64,000 nt of DNA, taken from the NCBI RefSeq assembly GCF_029867415.1, contig NC_081185.1, positions 42,602,766 through 42,666,765 of the forward strand, written 5' to 3'. A model generated the notes under the pieces. That model did no database searches, had not been told where the DNA came from, and saw only the letters and a program-made list of their open reading frames with translations. The position numbers and the translations under genes were made by a program. This document shows, one piece after another, positions 21,353 through 32,812 of this stretch; position 1 is the stretch's first letter, and every line of letters begins with the position of its first letter. Origin of the DNA: Vicia villosa (Eukaryota > Streptophyta > Magnoliopsida > Fabales > Fabaceae).

Positions 21353-21901
21353 GTGTCATTACCGTTCGTGGTAGATGAATTAGATCCTTGGGAATTGATC
21401 GTGTCAGTATCGTTCGTGATACTTGAATTAGATCTTGGAAGGATGATCGTGTCTTCATCGTTCGTGATGATAGAATTAGATCTGAGGAGATAATCGTGTC
21501 TTCATCGTTCGTGATGATAGAATTAGATTCTCTTGTCGTGTCAGCACCGTTCGTAGTGACTGAATTAGACTGGGAAGGCCAGTGATCGTGTCCACACCGT
21601 TCGTGATGATAGACTTAGACCTCTGAAATTTGATCGTGTCAGTACCGTTCGTAGTAGCTGAATTAGACTGAGAAGGTCAGTGACCGTGTCTACACCGTTC
21701 GTGATGATAGAATTAGATCTCTGAGAGTTGACCGTGTCAGTACCGTTCGTAGTAACCGAATTAGATCTTTTGTCGTGTCAGTACTGTTCGTAGTAGCTGA
21801 ATTAGACTTTGAAAGTGATCGTGTCATTACCGTTCGTGGTAAATGAATTAGATCTTCGAGCGTTGATCGTGTCAGTACCCTTCGTAGTAGCTGAATTAGA
21901 T
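21353..21901. repeat. Array of 12 covarying hairpins in the B 3' UTR
   Basis: Twelve units of about 41-52 bp begin near 21353, 21401, 21449, 21496, 21537, 21589, 21636, 21687, 21734, 21775, 21822 and 21870. Each reads GTGTC-arm-CGTTCGT-arm-GAATTAGA. The loop GTTCGT is nearly constant. The arms differ yet pair: TCATTACC with GGTAgATGA, TCAGTATC with GATACtTGA, TCTTCATC with GATGAtAGA. The lower-case base is a recurrent single bulge. Nothing coding is present. Confidence 0.85.
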
Positions 21902-22182
21902 CTTGGAAAGTTGGAGATTTCGTTCATTTGTCGGTACCTGTATTCTGAAAAAGGTAAGGTTAATCTTTATGCAATGTCATGATGCATGTAATGCGTTTAT
22001 TTGACGGGATTCTCAAAATAAATGAGAAACTTCGTATGTTTATGGATGAATTTATTGCGAGGTAATGTAATGTATGAATGTGTTTATGTCATATGATATG
22101 TGAGTATGATTCATGTTGTCTTGATTGAGAAAATAAATCTCTGTGTCCTTGTGATTTTGATGTCTGATCTTGTTTTGAAGAT

Positions 22183-22392
22183 GCTCAGCTGGGGGTTTAT
22201 GATTTCTGCTTGGGGATGATCAGTAACTTGATATACCCTGACTGGGGAGAAAGATATTAGTAAGCCATGTTGGAAAAGAACCAAGTGTCGGAGAACATGC
22301 AGCGTTGAAGGTGTAAACTCTGTTGGGGAGCCATGTCTCTGTAGGGACCGGAGTATTTGAAGATATCTTCTTGGTGATTACTCTGTGGGGAT
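22183..22392 (-). repeat. PBS-complementary motifs in the B 3' UTR
   Basis: The plus strand reads GCTCAGCTGGGGG (22183), TTTCTGCTTGGGGATG (22203), CCCTGACTGGGGAG (22236), AACTCTGTTGGGGAG (22316) and ACTCTGTGGGGAT (22380). The B primer site on the element sense strand contains GACTCTGCTGGGGATG. The B sense transcript therefore carries several near-complements of its own primer site. Confidence 0.65.
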
Positions 22393-23502
22393 ATGATCTT
22401 GCACAATCAGCTTTGTAGGGAGACATGGGTGTCTTGGATATTGCCCCCAGTATTATAGCAATTACCATTCCTGGATTTGTATTGATCGGGACACCCCCAA
22501 TAAATACTGATCGAAGTGTCAAACTGGACTTGCATAGGTTTGCCCCTGCTAGTAGGAGCTTGGAAAGATTCGCCTCGCGAGGACATTATGAGATGTGCAC
22601 TCTGGGCGTCATGCCCCTCGTAATCATAGGCCCATGACAATGCCCCATGTTGATTGGAAATAGATTCAGATTTACTTGGATGCATGCCCCTGATTATTTT
22701 TGGCATCCTTGAGAGATTCTCGGAATCTTGACTTGATTGCCCCAGATTGATCGGGAAATAGTTTGAAATCCGTTTGGGATGTATGCCTTTGACTTTTTGG
22801 CATTTGAGAGATTCTTCGAATCTTGACTTGATTGCCCCTGATTGATTGAGCGAACGTACCATTCCCCTTGTATACGTAGGAGACGTTGCTTCTCGGAGTA
22901 ATCTTGTCTATCGGGATGACTTCCAGTCATTAGTTATACCCTGTGCAAGTTCTTTCTGATGCTAACATTTGAAATTATGTAGCAGAATATGTTTAATAAT
23001 GAATTCATGAGATGCAATGCATACGTCTGTCTTGAGTTTTTGAAAAAGCATTTAAGACAAGAGATGTAAAAGTGTGATGTTCGTAAAAAAACATGATATT
23101 TGTAACAACGTGATGTTTGTAAAAACAGGATATCAACTTAACATTTGTAGTAAACCTTAAGGAGTCGGGATACCTTTGTTGTGACAGTATGCTTTCGAAC
23201 TAACCATGCTTCAGTTAGGACTTTCAAGGGTTGTAACGTGGCTTGGTTCGCGGTTTAAGAAACAAAGGATAAAGGCTCAAAGTTTATTTGTACCCACCCC
23301 TCTTCGTGATGATCTTCAGTCCTAGGCCCAGTTAATTCAACTTGTGCATTCAGGTTCCAAGAGACTTTTGGATTTGCACTTTTGATAATAACGATGGTTC
23401 ACAAGCAAAGAGAACTTTTGAGATGGCAGTCACTTCTTCCTTTTGGTAGTCACAACTTTGAGTTGTTCAAGAATTTATTGACTCTTTTTTTCATCTTTTG
23501 AT

Positions 23503-23612
23503 ATCCCTAACTTTTGCCTGAACTGTCTATTTTGAGCTTACAGTCAGCGGGAAGCCTTGATTTTTTTTCCGCTTAAGTCGTCTTTTGATTTTGGACTTAG
23601 CAGGCTTTTCTT
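23503..23612 (-). other. Degenerate post-pol-type hairpins in element B
   Basis: Minus-strand sequence keeps two degenerate copies of the hairpin found after pol in A and C. One has outer TCCC..GGGA, inner TGACTG..CAGTTCA and the TTCAGGCAAAAGTTA tail (23503-23553). The other is CTAAGTC..GACTTAAG (about 23575-23612). B has no pol, so retention points to a cis-acting role. Confidence 0.5.
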
Positions 23613-24239
23613 TGTATATACGTTTTTCATTTTTTTTTTTTTTTAAAGATATTGACTGCCTTGCTTAATGATTGATGAACCATCATTGGCTTTTGATTGA
23701 CATCTTCAACACTTCTTTGAAGTGTGCGGATGAACGCTTGTGATTTAAACCTTTGTTGAAAGGTGTACTGAGCGATTCTCTTAGAATGCACAGCCAAATT
23801 AACTGAGAACTACCCTGCCCCAGGTTATGATCAAGGATTTTAGTAAGAAAAAGAAACTTCTACTTCTCTGGCTCAAGGGGGTTGACGAGGGATTAACATC
23901 CTTATATCTCCACTGTTTGGGAATTGAAACAATGCCTGTACATCGTCAGCGTAGTCCGCTCAAAAGCATACTGTATGAGGTTGCGGTATCGCTTTCGTCA
24001 TCCTCCCTTAAAAGGTTTACAGTTTGGCAGGAGTTGAATATCACAAAACATGTGTAAAGTAAAGATGCAGTTTAGATGAGTGATAGCGAAGTAATTTATT
24101 CAAGACAAACATATACAATGCACTGATGATGATTATTAGAACAGATAATGTCTATCATAATTCGAATGTTTAAACAAACAGAAAAGAAACATGCAAATGA
24201 GAGTAGATCTAATGATCCAAAGTTCGTCCGTCTAGACGT

Positions 24240-24450
24240 CAATCAGTCTTGTCATGACTAGGCATAAGAGCGGTGATCACCACTGGAGTTCCAGGAGGGT
24301 TGAACTTGATTTCTCCGTTATTGATCAGATCTTAAATCTTATTCTTTAATGTCCAGCAATTGTTTGTGTAATGTCCAGGAATGTTGGAATGGTACGCGCA
24401 CCTTGTATTGAGATTTATAGTAGGAGTAGAATTTGTTGGCTCGATTGCCC
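24240..24450 (-). pseudogene. Gag zinc-binding motif remnant of element B
   Basis: The minus strand, in the frame of CAYHSNIPGHYTNNC followed by WTLKNKI, one stop, then DLINNGEIK, matches the CAFHQNAPGHDLENC and WPLKNEVQ region of the C gag. The C-x2-H-x5-H-x4-C pattern is kept but an in-frame TAA follows. This is a decayed gag fragment. Confidence 0.7.
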
Positions 24451-24476
24451 TGAGCGTATGGATCATATGAGTGAAT

Positions 24477-24870
24477 TGTTTGTTGTGACCCAATTGTCAT
24501 GATTCCATTATCGTGACTCAATTGTCATGATTCCATTATCGTGACTCAATTGTCGTGACTCAGTTGTCGTGACTCGGTTGTCGTGATTCGGTTGTCGTGA
24601 CTCGGTTGTCGTGATTCGGTTGTCGTGACTCAGTTGTCGTGACTCAGTTGTCGTGACTCGGTTGTCGTGACTCGGTTGTCGTGACTCGATTGTCGTGACT
24701 CGGTTGTCGTGACTCAGTTGTCGTGACTCTGTTGTCGTGGCTCAGTTGTCGTGGCTCAGTTGTCGTGACTCAGTTGTCGTGACTCTGTTGTCGTGGCTCA
24801 GTTGTCGTGGCTCAGTTGTCGTGACTCAGTTGTCGTGACTCGGTTGTCGTGACTCGGTTGTCGTGGTCTT
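24477..24870. repeat. 14-bp minisatellite TTGTCGTGACTCGG
   Basis: About 27 near-identical copies of a 14-bp unit (variants GACTCA, GGCTCA, GACTCT, GATTCG) lie between two gag fragments of B. The period is not a multiple of three, so it cannot be a conserved peptide repeat. It sits where the gag linker would be and may have expanded from one copy of that linker. Confidence 0.9.
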
Positions 24871-25098
24871 TTCTGATTTGAGTGTCATGGTTAAGTCTTT
24901 AATGGCACAATTCAACGGTTTACCATCCTTTACATCATGCTCAGGATTGTTCGAATAGTAAGCACATCTCGCCTTGTAATCGTACCCCAAGAATAGGGGC
25001 GCCTTTAATTCTTCTTTCCCCTTGGCCGGGTTAAGGATCATCCCTCGGAACTGGTTATTCTGAGCCTGAAGATTTATGACTGATTGCTCGAGATCCAT
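24826..25098 (-). pseudogene. Gag N-terminal fragment of element B
   Basis: A 90-residue open frame starts MDLEQSVINLQAQNNQFRG, a coiled-coil-type start like the gag starts of A and C. It then passes to CAYYSNNPEHDVKDG and LNCAIKDLTMTLK, a second copy of the zinc-binding region with the CHHC order, also damaged. The capsid domain between them is missing. The frame runs into the 14-bp minisatellite. It could make a short protein, but no function can be argued. Confidence 0.55.
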
Positions 25099-26248
25099 TT
25101 GTGCTGAAATAAACAGCGAAGAGGTGGGAAACCTGTGGTGGACACCTGTGATGCGATGTTATGAATGCGGATGCAATACTTTCAAGGACCTTTAGGAAAT
25201 TTAGTTAGCAACATTAGAAAATGATTTGGTCGTATCTTTGTTTGAAGAACTCTGATTTCTTCTATGGGAATCGAGCTCACCATATCTAGTGGGTCATAGC
25301 CTCTGATTCGGGAACTTCTGAATCTGAAGGTATATGGCTAGAGAAAAATAAATCCTCTTGCCCCTTGATAGGTACTGTGTCTTTGAATTAGAAGATACGT
25401 GGCCAGAGGAAAATAAATCCTCTTGCCCCTTGGTAGGGATTCAGTCTTTGATAAGGGCACCTGAAATTGTGCGCCCTAAATCCCTAAGATCCTTGAAAGG
25501 GTTAGTTATATAATGTTATGCTTATGATGTTATGATGTTATGAATGTTATGCGAATGCAGTTCGTTAGACACAACGTGAGATAGTAATGAAAAACAGGTC
25601 CTTTAACAAAACCTGCAAGGAAACAAAGGTTAGTAGCAAACACAAACAAGTCACACAAGTGCCCTTAGTTTAAGAGGCTTGCTTGAAGTTTGTGGGTAAG
25701 TACCCTCCCCACTGAAGTTTAGTTGGTTCAACCTGTCCTAGAATAGTAACCGGGTTCTATGGTGCTCATATCTCTGATCTTTCTCGCGGGCATTGTCTCA
25801 ACATGGCACTCGATCGGCCAACCAAAAGCATCCCTTGAGTCCAATCTCAATGAGTGTAGCATCGAGTATCAACCAGCTTCAGTCAGGAATCCAAAGCCAG
25901 CCATCTCGCTACTTCCTATAGGCCAAGGTCAAGTTCAACTAAGGTTCTAAGGGCGAATTAGTGTTTGTGACACCACGCGGTAGCCAAATGTCTCCTCGAT
26001 CATATTCAAGGGCCATCAGGACAAACCAAAGCATCGCACTAACGGTGGCCACCAGTTCAACCATAACGATACATGTCGTACAGCCTCCCTGGTCTCATGC
26101 CACATACCTAAGGTACACTAGATCCGGGTGTAGGATCTTTCACACAGCAGAATACCCAAAACACCCTTTAGAATATAAAGCAAACAAATCAAACAATTAA
26201 AGTGAATCCTAAACTCTAAGGTAACCCCTCTTTTTAATCGAAAGCATC
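25099..26248 (-). other. Element B leader, no gene seen
   Basis: This is the untranslated leader between gag remnant and primer site. It holds a pair of similar blocks near 25340 and 25400 (AAATAAATCCTCTTGCCCCTTG). No ORF1 homologue is recognisable. Confidence 0.5.
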
Positions 26249-26265
26249 CCCAGCAGAGTCGCCAG
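26249..26265 (-). other. Primer binding site of element B
   Basis: The minus strand reads TGGCGACTCTGCTGGGGAT from about 26264 leftward, separated from the LTR by about four bases. This fixes B in minus orientation, with 26269-29838 as its 5' LTR. Confidence 0.8.
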
Positions 26266-26268
26266 TTC

Positions 26269-29200
26269 TGTAATACGGTGAACTGACTTTTTATAATTGA
26301 AATGTCGCGGTAAGCAAGAGTCGCCACCAACTTTTATTTTATCCAATTTTAGGAAAGGCTAAAAGAACAGGAAAAGACCTTTTGAAAAGATTTTGAGTTC
26401 GGGGGGTAAGTTATACAAAGGGAAGGTGTAAGGCACCCTTTGCATCCATGGTTATCCATGGGCTCTTAATTGCTAGCTCACTTTGTTTGATTTGTTTGAA
26501 AGAGTGTCGTGTGTGAATAGTAAAAATTTCGTTAAGGACTTTAGCTTGTAAATAAGCGTAGCCTTGTTTTGAAATTGTTTTGAAATAAGAGGTGTGAAAA
26601 GTATTTGACTTTTGAATTGATTATGAGCAAGCAATTAATAGCTACCTACCCTAAGTTTGAAAGTTTTGTTCTTTTAGTCTTTCAGGTGAAAGGATCTATC
26701 CATGCCATAAGAGGTAGGAAGTCTTTCAATTGGATGTTTAAGGGTCATCGAGTTATCATTCGCCATAAGACTGTCCCATGCCATAAAGAGGGCAGGTAGT
26801 CTAAGGGAAGGATATAATAGTCATTTTAACCTTTAGGCAACAGGCGAGGATACCTTAGCAATGGGGACAAATCATCATTTACCGAGGCAACATCGAGGGA
26901 CAAAATTTATGATGAATGAACTAAGGGCAACATTTGTTTTGCTTTAGGTATCCTCGGAATCGAGGGACTTTGACTATTTAAAGGCAGCAATATTAAGGCA
27001 ACAAGGCAACCAAAGGGATTACCCTAAAGGTGTGTGGGTGCAACAATCATGTGGTTCAATTCAGTTATTTATCTTATATTGTTAGTGATCTAACGTTTGA
27101 TTGATGATCTTGCACTCCCTAATTTACTAACCACAGCAAAAAAGTAAAGCAGTTTAAATGTCCTACGCTATTACAATAAACACCTGCAGGGATGGGGGAA
27201 TTAAAACAGAAAATAAAGAAAGATGAATAATTAATTTATCTCGAGCCTTGACTTCCTCGAACCTTTGACTCACCCTGAAAATTGCAATGAAAATAATAGG
27301 GCTAAGTGTATGTAGAATTCATTGACATTGAAACAAACCCTATTTTATAATATTTTATAAGGCAAAATAAAATAAAAATATTATTGAAACAAAGTTAGAA
27401 AACTTAGCTTTTTGATCGGGTGAGGCGCGTGGCTGAAGAATCTTTGCCAACCCTGAAAAATAAAGAAAAGAAAGGGAAAGAATTGGGCGCGAAAATAAAA
27501 AGGAGAATAAAAGGGGCGAATCGAATATAGTAAAAAAAACATTGTTAAAACCTTATGGCTAAAAAAATCTAGACGAAACCCAAAGATTAAAACCTAAGGG
27601 TAAAAATATTTTATAGTTAATAGACATCTCTTGCATTGTTGATATTAGCCTATAGTTAACATTACATAAGGGTTTCCCTTAGTTATCTAAGGTTTGTGAA
27701 ATTTAAAGGCTAAACCTAAAACTATTCATTAAATAATTTAACCTTATTAATTAAGAATTATTTTAATAAATATAATATAAAATCTGAATTAGAATTATAT
27801 ATAAAAAAACTAAATTAAATTGTAAAGAAAACCTAACTTAAATTAAAAGGAAAAGAAAAATAGATTATAAGATAAAAACAAAAGAACTAAAAGGAATAAA
27901 AAAACCTGGGTGTTGATCCTGTGTGGTATGGTTCCCGCAGGTGCATGGTGGACAGCGCCTTCAGGTGCCCTTGGATCTGGCCTTGGTGAGATCGCATGGT
28001 TGCACGCTGAGGATGCATGGTAGGCGCATATGGATGTGTTGCGTTGGATCTGAAAATAAATTCTTGTAAAAATAACAAGCCCTGGGGAGTGTCGAACCCA
28101 GGCTCCATCAGTCACCAACTAATAACCCTTGCCATTCATGCTCCATAATTAATCTGTTAATGAAGCATAAAACATTAAATAAATAATAAAACGAATAGAA
28201 ACAATCAAAGTCAACAAAGAAATCAGAAGTGGGGCCCTTATGGAGGCGCGCTCAGCCAATGAGGACAGGGAAGCGTGCGTTGAATCTTTGACCATCCAAT
28301 TGGAGGAAGAGAGAGGAACGGTCATTTGGGCCAGCGAATAGGAACAAGACACGCGCCCCGCCTTCTTCCTTCCACCATGCATTAAACAACGCTGCAGAAT
28401 AGCTATCAACACGGCTTCAAATTTGCTACGGATTCTGCAAATATTTCGTAGCTAATGACCTGTATTTTATCAACTACGGGAAACGCATCAAATGTTAAAA
28501 AACAAGAACCCAGATTAAGAAAACAGGGGGCTGCGAGTCTTATAGTGCGGTTATTTTGGTCTAAAAAGAGTCGTGGCCATGTGAACGATGATCAATCTCT
28601 CTTGTGCCCTAACAATGGTGATTGTTATTCCGGCCGCCATAAGCTGCACTTAAATAGTCAAATCGCCTCTAAAGCATTATATGAACACGTTAGTGAAGTT
28701 AGACTTAATGGAAATAGGCTGTAAATCGCAAAACGATAATGGACACGTTTTGAAAAGAATGAATATGCATATGGTTATATGATGAGCATGGGGACCGTAT
28801 AAGACATTCTTCTCACCTTTCCTTACCTTCAGAACAAGAATGGATGATCGAAAGTCCCTGAACCGGCCTTCCAATTAGGATTCGAAATTTCGAGTTTCAA
28901 GTGTATTTTTTGAACTTGGAAACCCTAGTCTTCACCTTGTTTTTTTTCGTTCCTCTGCTCTTATTAGGTTTAGCTATATATAGAAGACCTTTTAGGGTTA
29001 ATCTTGGGCTTGGTCCTTGAGTTTTTTAATCACTTGGAATTTTGGAAAAATATGCATGAAATATTTCTATATTTGGATTTTTTTTTTGATCCAATCTTGC
29101 ATCAATCATCCTTGCACGAATTTTGAATTAATATTTGATTATTTGATGATTGGAAAATAAATCCCTTGATTTAAATATATTTACCTCATGTATTATTTAT

Positions 29201-29838
29201 TTTATTTAACATTTAAATGAAATAAAAATTCACATAAATGCAAATAAAATTCATAAAGATAAGATAATATATATATAGGCCTTGAATCAACCCATGGATA
29301 AGTTTAGAGTCAAATATTTGGGCCCATGTAGTTAAAACTCAAAATTCTCCTTTTTGCCTTTCGTACATTCTCCCAAAATCGCCCAACTTGCGCAACTCAT
29401 AACTCCTTCATTTTTTATTGTATGGAAGCGTTCTTGAGATTTTTAGAAAGCTTAGAGTGTCCTCTAAATGATGCTTTTGGTCTCGTATCAAAATGATTTT
29501 CCATGCTCCTTGTGTGTCCTTTTGAAAAAAAAATGACTTTTTGTTGACTTTTGAAAAGGACCTATAATGTTTTGGTCCATATCTCTCAAATGAAGCATTT
29601 TCAGACTTGGCATGTGAGACACAATTTTGTATAGAATCAAATTTCCTTTAAAATGAGCTTTGGATGGAAAAATTTTGATGTTCCATGTGAAAGTTATGGC
29701 TGGTCAAAGTTCAGTTGACTTTTCCTATACAAAACCCTAATTTAGAAACTTTTGTGTGGGAGACTGTGTTTTGGAGCTTTGTCTTTTGATTTGGTTTTGT
29801 GTATGAAAAATAGCATGGGCAAATTTTGGGGTATGACA
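26269..29838 (-). repeat. 5' LTR of element B
   Basis: This 3570-bp partner of 17585-21155 starts TGTAATACGG on the plus strand and ends GGGGTATGACA, followed by the TSD tggct. Substitutions against its partner were noted near 17644/26328, 18834/27518 and 19050/27731. Confidence 0.95.
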
Positions 29839-29843
29839 TGGCT

Positions 29844-32626
29844 CCTGAAGACATGGAGAAGACATCTTTCGTCACCCCATGGGGTACCTTTTGCTACAAA
29901 GTGATGCCGTTTGGATTAAAGAATGCAGGCGCAACTTACCAAAGGGCAATGACTACTCTCTTCCATGACATGATGCATAAAGAAATTGAAGTTTATGGGG
30001 ACGACATGATAGCCAAGTCCAGCACAGAAGAAGAACATATTGAATACCTTTTGAAGTTGTTTCAACGACTAAGGAAATATCAGCTTCGCTTGAATCCTAA
30101 CAAATGTACTTTTGGGGTTAGATCTGGAAAACTCTTGGGTTTCATTGTCAGCCAAAGAGGTATTGAAGTAGATCCCGACAAAGTCAGAGCTATTCAAGAG
30201 ATGCCTGCACCAAAAACTGAAAAGCAAGTAAGAGGATTTCTCGGACGATTAAACTATATCTCCAGATTCATCTCTCAAATGACTGCTACTTGTGGGCCAA
30301 TTTTCAAGCTTCTCCGCAAAGATCAAGGGGTTGTATGGACTGAAGATTGCCAGAAAGCGTTCGACAGTATCAAGGAATACCTGTTAGAACCACCAATATT
30401 GATTCCTCCAGTTGAAGGAAGACCATTAATCATGTACCTTACTGTGTTGGCTGTATGCTTGGACAGCAAGATGAAACTGGTAAGAAGGAGCATGCCATCT
30501 ATTACTTGAGTAAGAAATTCACAGATTGTGAGTCTCGTTACTCCATGCTCGAAAAAACATGTTGTGCTTTGGCTTGGGCTTCAAAACGTCTCCGCCAATA
30601 CATGATCAACAATACTACTTGGTTAATCTCCAAAATGGATCCGATTAAGTATGTCTTTGAAAAGCCTGCATTAACAGGAAGGATTGCCCGATGGCAAATG
30701 CTGTTATCCGAATATGACATTGAATACCGTGCTCAAAAAGCGGTCAAAGGAAGCATTCTCGCCGATCACCTGGCACATCAACCAATTAATGAATATCAAT
30801 CTCTCAAGTTTGACTTTCCTGATGAAGATATCATGTACTTGAAGATGAAAGATTGTGATGAACCGTTACCTGAGGAAGGTCCTGATCCTGAATCAAGATG
30901 GGGCCTAATTTTCGATGCAGCTGTTAACACTTTTGGCAATGGAATTGGGGCAATCATCATCACTCCCAAGGGTACTCATATCCCATTCTCCGCCAGATTA
31001 CTATTTGATTGCACCAACAACATCGCAGAATATGAAGCTTGTATCATGGGTCTCGAAGAAGCCATTGACTTAAGGATCAAGATCCTAGACATATATGGAG
31101 ATTCAGCCCTCGTGATCAACCAAATCAAAGACAAATGGGAAACTTACCACCCTGGCTTGATTCCCTACAGAGACTATGCAAGACGTCTTTTGACTTTCTT
31201 CAACAAGGTTGAATTGCATCATATACCTCGAGATCAGAATCGAATGGCAGACGCCTTGGCTACTCTATCTTCCATGTTCAAAGTCAGTCACTGGAATGAT
31301 GTGCCTAAAGTCAGAATTACGCGCCTTGAAAGGCCTGCCTATGTGTTTGCAACTGAAGCAGTCATCGATGATAAACCGTGGTTTCACGACATCAAACGCT
31401 TCCTTCAAACTCAAGAGTACCCGCTTGGGGCATCGAACAAAGATAAGAAAACTCTAAGGAGGCTTTCTGGCAGTTTCCTCCTGAATGGAAATGTGCTATA
31501 CAAAAGAAACTTCGACATGGTTTTGCTCAGATGCGTGGATAGACACGAAGCAGACATGTTAATGCATGAAGTGCATGAAGGGTCCTTTGGAACTCATTCA
31601 AATGGGCATGCAATGTCCAAAAAGATCTTAAGAGCAGGATACTATTGGTTGACAATGGAATCTGACTGTTACAAACACGTGAAGAGATGTCACAAGTGCC
31701 AGATCTACGCAGATAAGATCCATGTACCGCCGACTCTACTCAACGTTCTCTCATCTCCATGGCCTTTCTCCATGTGGGGTATTGACATGATTGGAATGAT
31801 CGAGCCGAAAGCTTCAAACGGTCATCGTTTCATCTTGGTAGTAATTGATTACTTCACCAAATGGGTCGAAGCAGCATCTTACGCCAATGTTACAAGACAA
31901 GTGGTTGTGAGGTTTATCAAGAACAACATCATTTTCCGATATGGTGTTCCCAGCAAGATCATTACTGACAATGGTTCAAACTTGAATAACAAGATGATGA
32001 AAGAATTATGTGAGGAATTCAAGATTGAGCATCATAACTCTTCTCCTTACAGACCAAAAATGAACGGCGCCGTCGAAGCTGCCAACAAGAACATTAAGAA
32101 AATCGTCCAGAAAATGGTCGTCACTTACAAAGACTGGCATGAAATGCTGCCATTTGCTTTACATGGGTATTGTACTTCAGTGCGTACTTCAACAGGGGCA
32201 ACTCCCTTTTCTCTAGTATACGGCATGGAAGCTGTGCTCCCCGTAGAAGTTGAAATCCCATCAATGAGAGTCCTCATGGAGACTAAGTTATCAGAGGCTG
32301 AATGGTGTCAAAGCAGATACGATCAGTTGAACTTAATCGAAGAAAAACGTATGACTACTCTATGCCATGGACAGTTATACCAAGCAAGGATGAAACAAGC
32401 CTTCAACAAAAAGGTTCGACCTCGTGAATTTCGAGAAGGCGACCTCGTGCTTAAAAAGATCTTGTCTTTTCAACCAGATTCTAGGGGCAAATGGTCTCCT
32501 AATTACGAAGGCCCGTATGTTGTCAAAAGAACATTTTCTGGCGGCGCCATGACTCTTGCAACCATGGATGGTGATGAACTCCCACATCCTGTGAATGCTG
32601 ATGCAGTCAAGAAATACTTTGTCTAA
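29844..32626 (+). pseudogene. Pol of element A, 3' part (RT, RNase H, aRNH, integrase)
   Basis: The pol frame resumes at PEDMEKTSF. RT continues with FGLKNAGATYQRAM and an active-site box reading YGDD, where C has YVDD. The connection and first RNase H follow (YYLSKKFTDCESRYSMLEKTCCAL). A 13-base deletion near 30450, relative to C, shifts the frame, so the downstream frame is open from 30455. A second, archaeal-type RNase H starts at LIFDAAV, with EYEA, YGDSALV and MADALA supplying acidic residues. Integrase has an H-H-C-C zinc site (HEVHEGSFGTH..CHKC) and D-D-E residues in WGIDMI, TDNGS and NGAVEAAN. The end is VNADAVKKYFV. Motifs are well kept, but the frameshifts and the B insertion prevent a full product. 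Confidence 0.9.
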
Positions 32627-32643
32627 AAAAGAACAAAAGAACA

Positions 32644-32812
32644 GCTCGGTAAGTTGAAAACCCGCAAAGGGCGACTTAGGCAAAAATGAGCGTCTCGGTG
32701 GACTGAAAACCTGAAAGGGCGGTCCAGGCAAAAATTAGAGACAATAAACAGAAAAATTCATCCTGGTAGATTGAAAACCTGAAAGGGCAATCTAGGCAAA
32801 AATTAAGGAATT
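32644..32812 (+). other. Three consecutive covarying hairpins after pol (A)
   Basis: Copies lie at 32644-32691, 32692-32742 and 32755-32812, starting 17 bases after the pol stop. Each has an outer stem (GCTC/GAGC; GTCTC/GAGAC; AATT-CCT/AGGAATT with a bulge), a middle stem (TAAGT/ACTTA; TGGAC/GTCCA; TAGATT/AATCTA), a GAAAA bulge and a CC[C/T]/GGG stem capped by GCAAA or GAAA. The tail AGGCAAAAAT is constant. C has the same three in the same order. Known function: none that I recognise. Confidence 0.8.

Larger units (their letters stand above)
17585..29838 (-). mobile_element. Element B: non-autonomous Ogre-like element within A
   Basis: This 12,254-bp minus-strand element has LTRs of about 3570 bp, a TSD (tggct), a primer site next to the right-hand (5') LTR and a polypurine tract next to the left-hand (3') LTR. 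The 5.1-kb interior holds only gag scraps; no protease, RT, RNase H or integrase motif was found. About three substitutions and a one-base length difference were seen by eye between the LTRs, fewer per base than in A, as expected for a later insertion. It must have been mobilised by proteins of a related element. Confidence 0.93.

Noticed and set aside
21353..24870. CRISPR-like regular repeats in element B
   Set aside because: The context is a plant retrotransposon. Spacers are not unique foreign sequence, units are contiguous or nearly so, and no cas genes exist.
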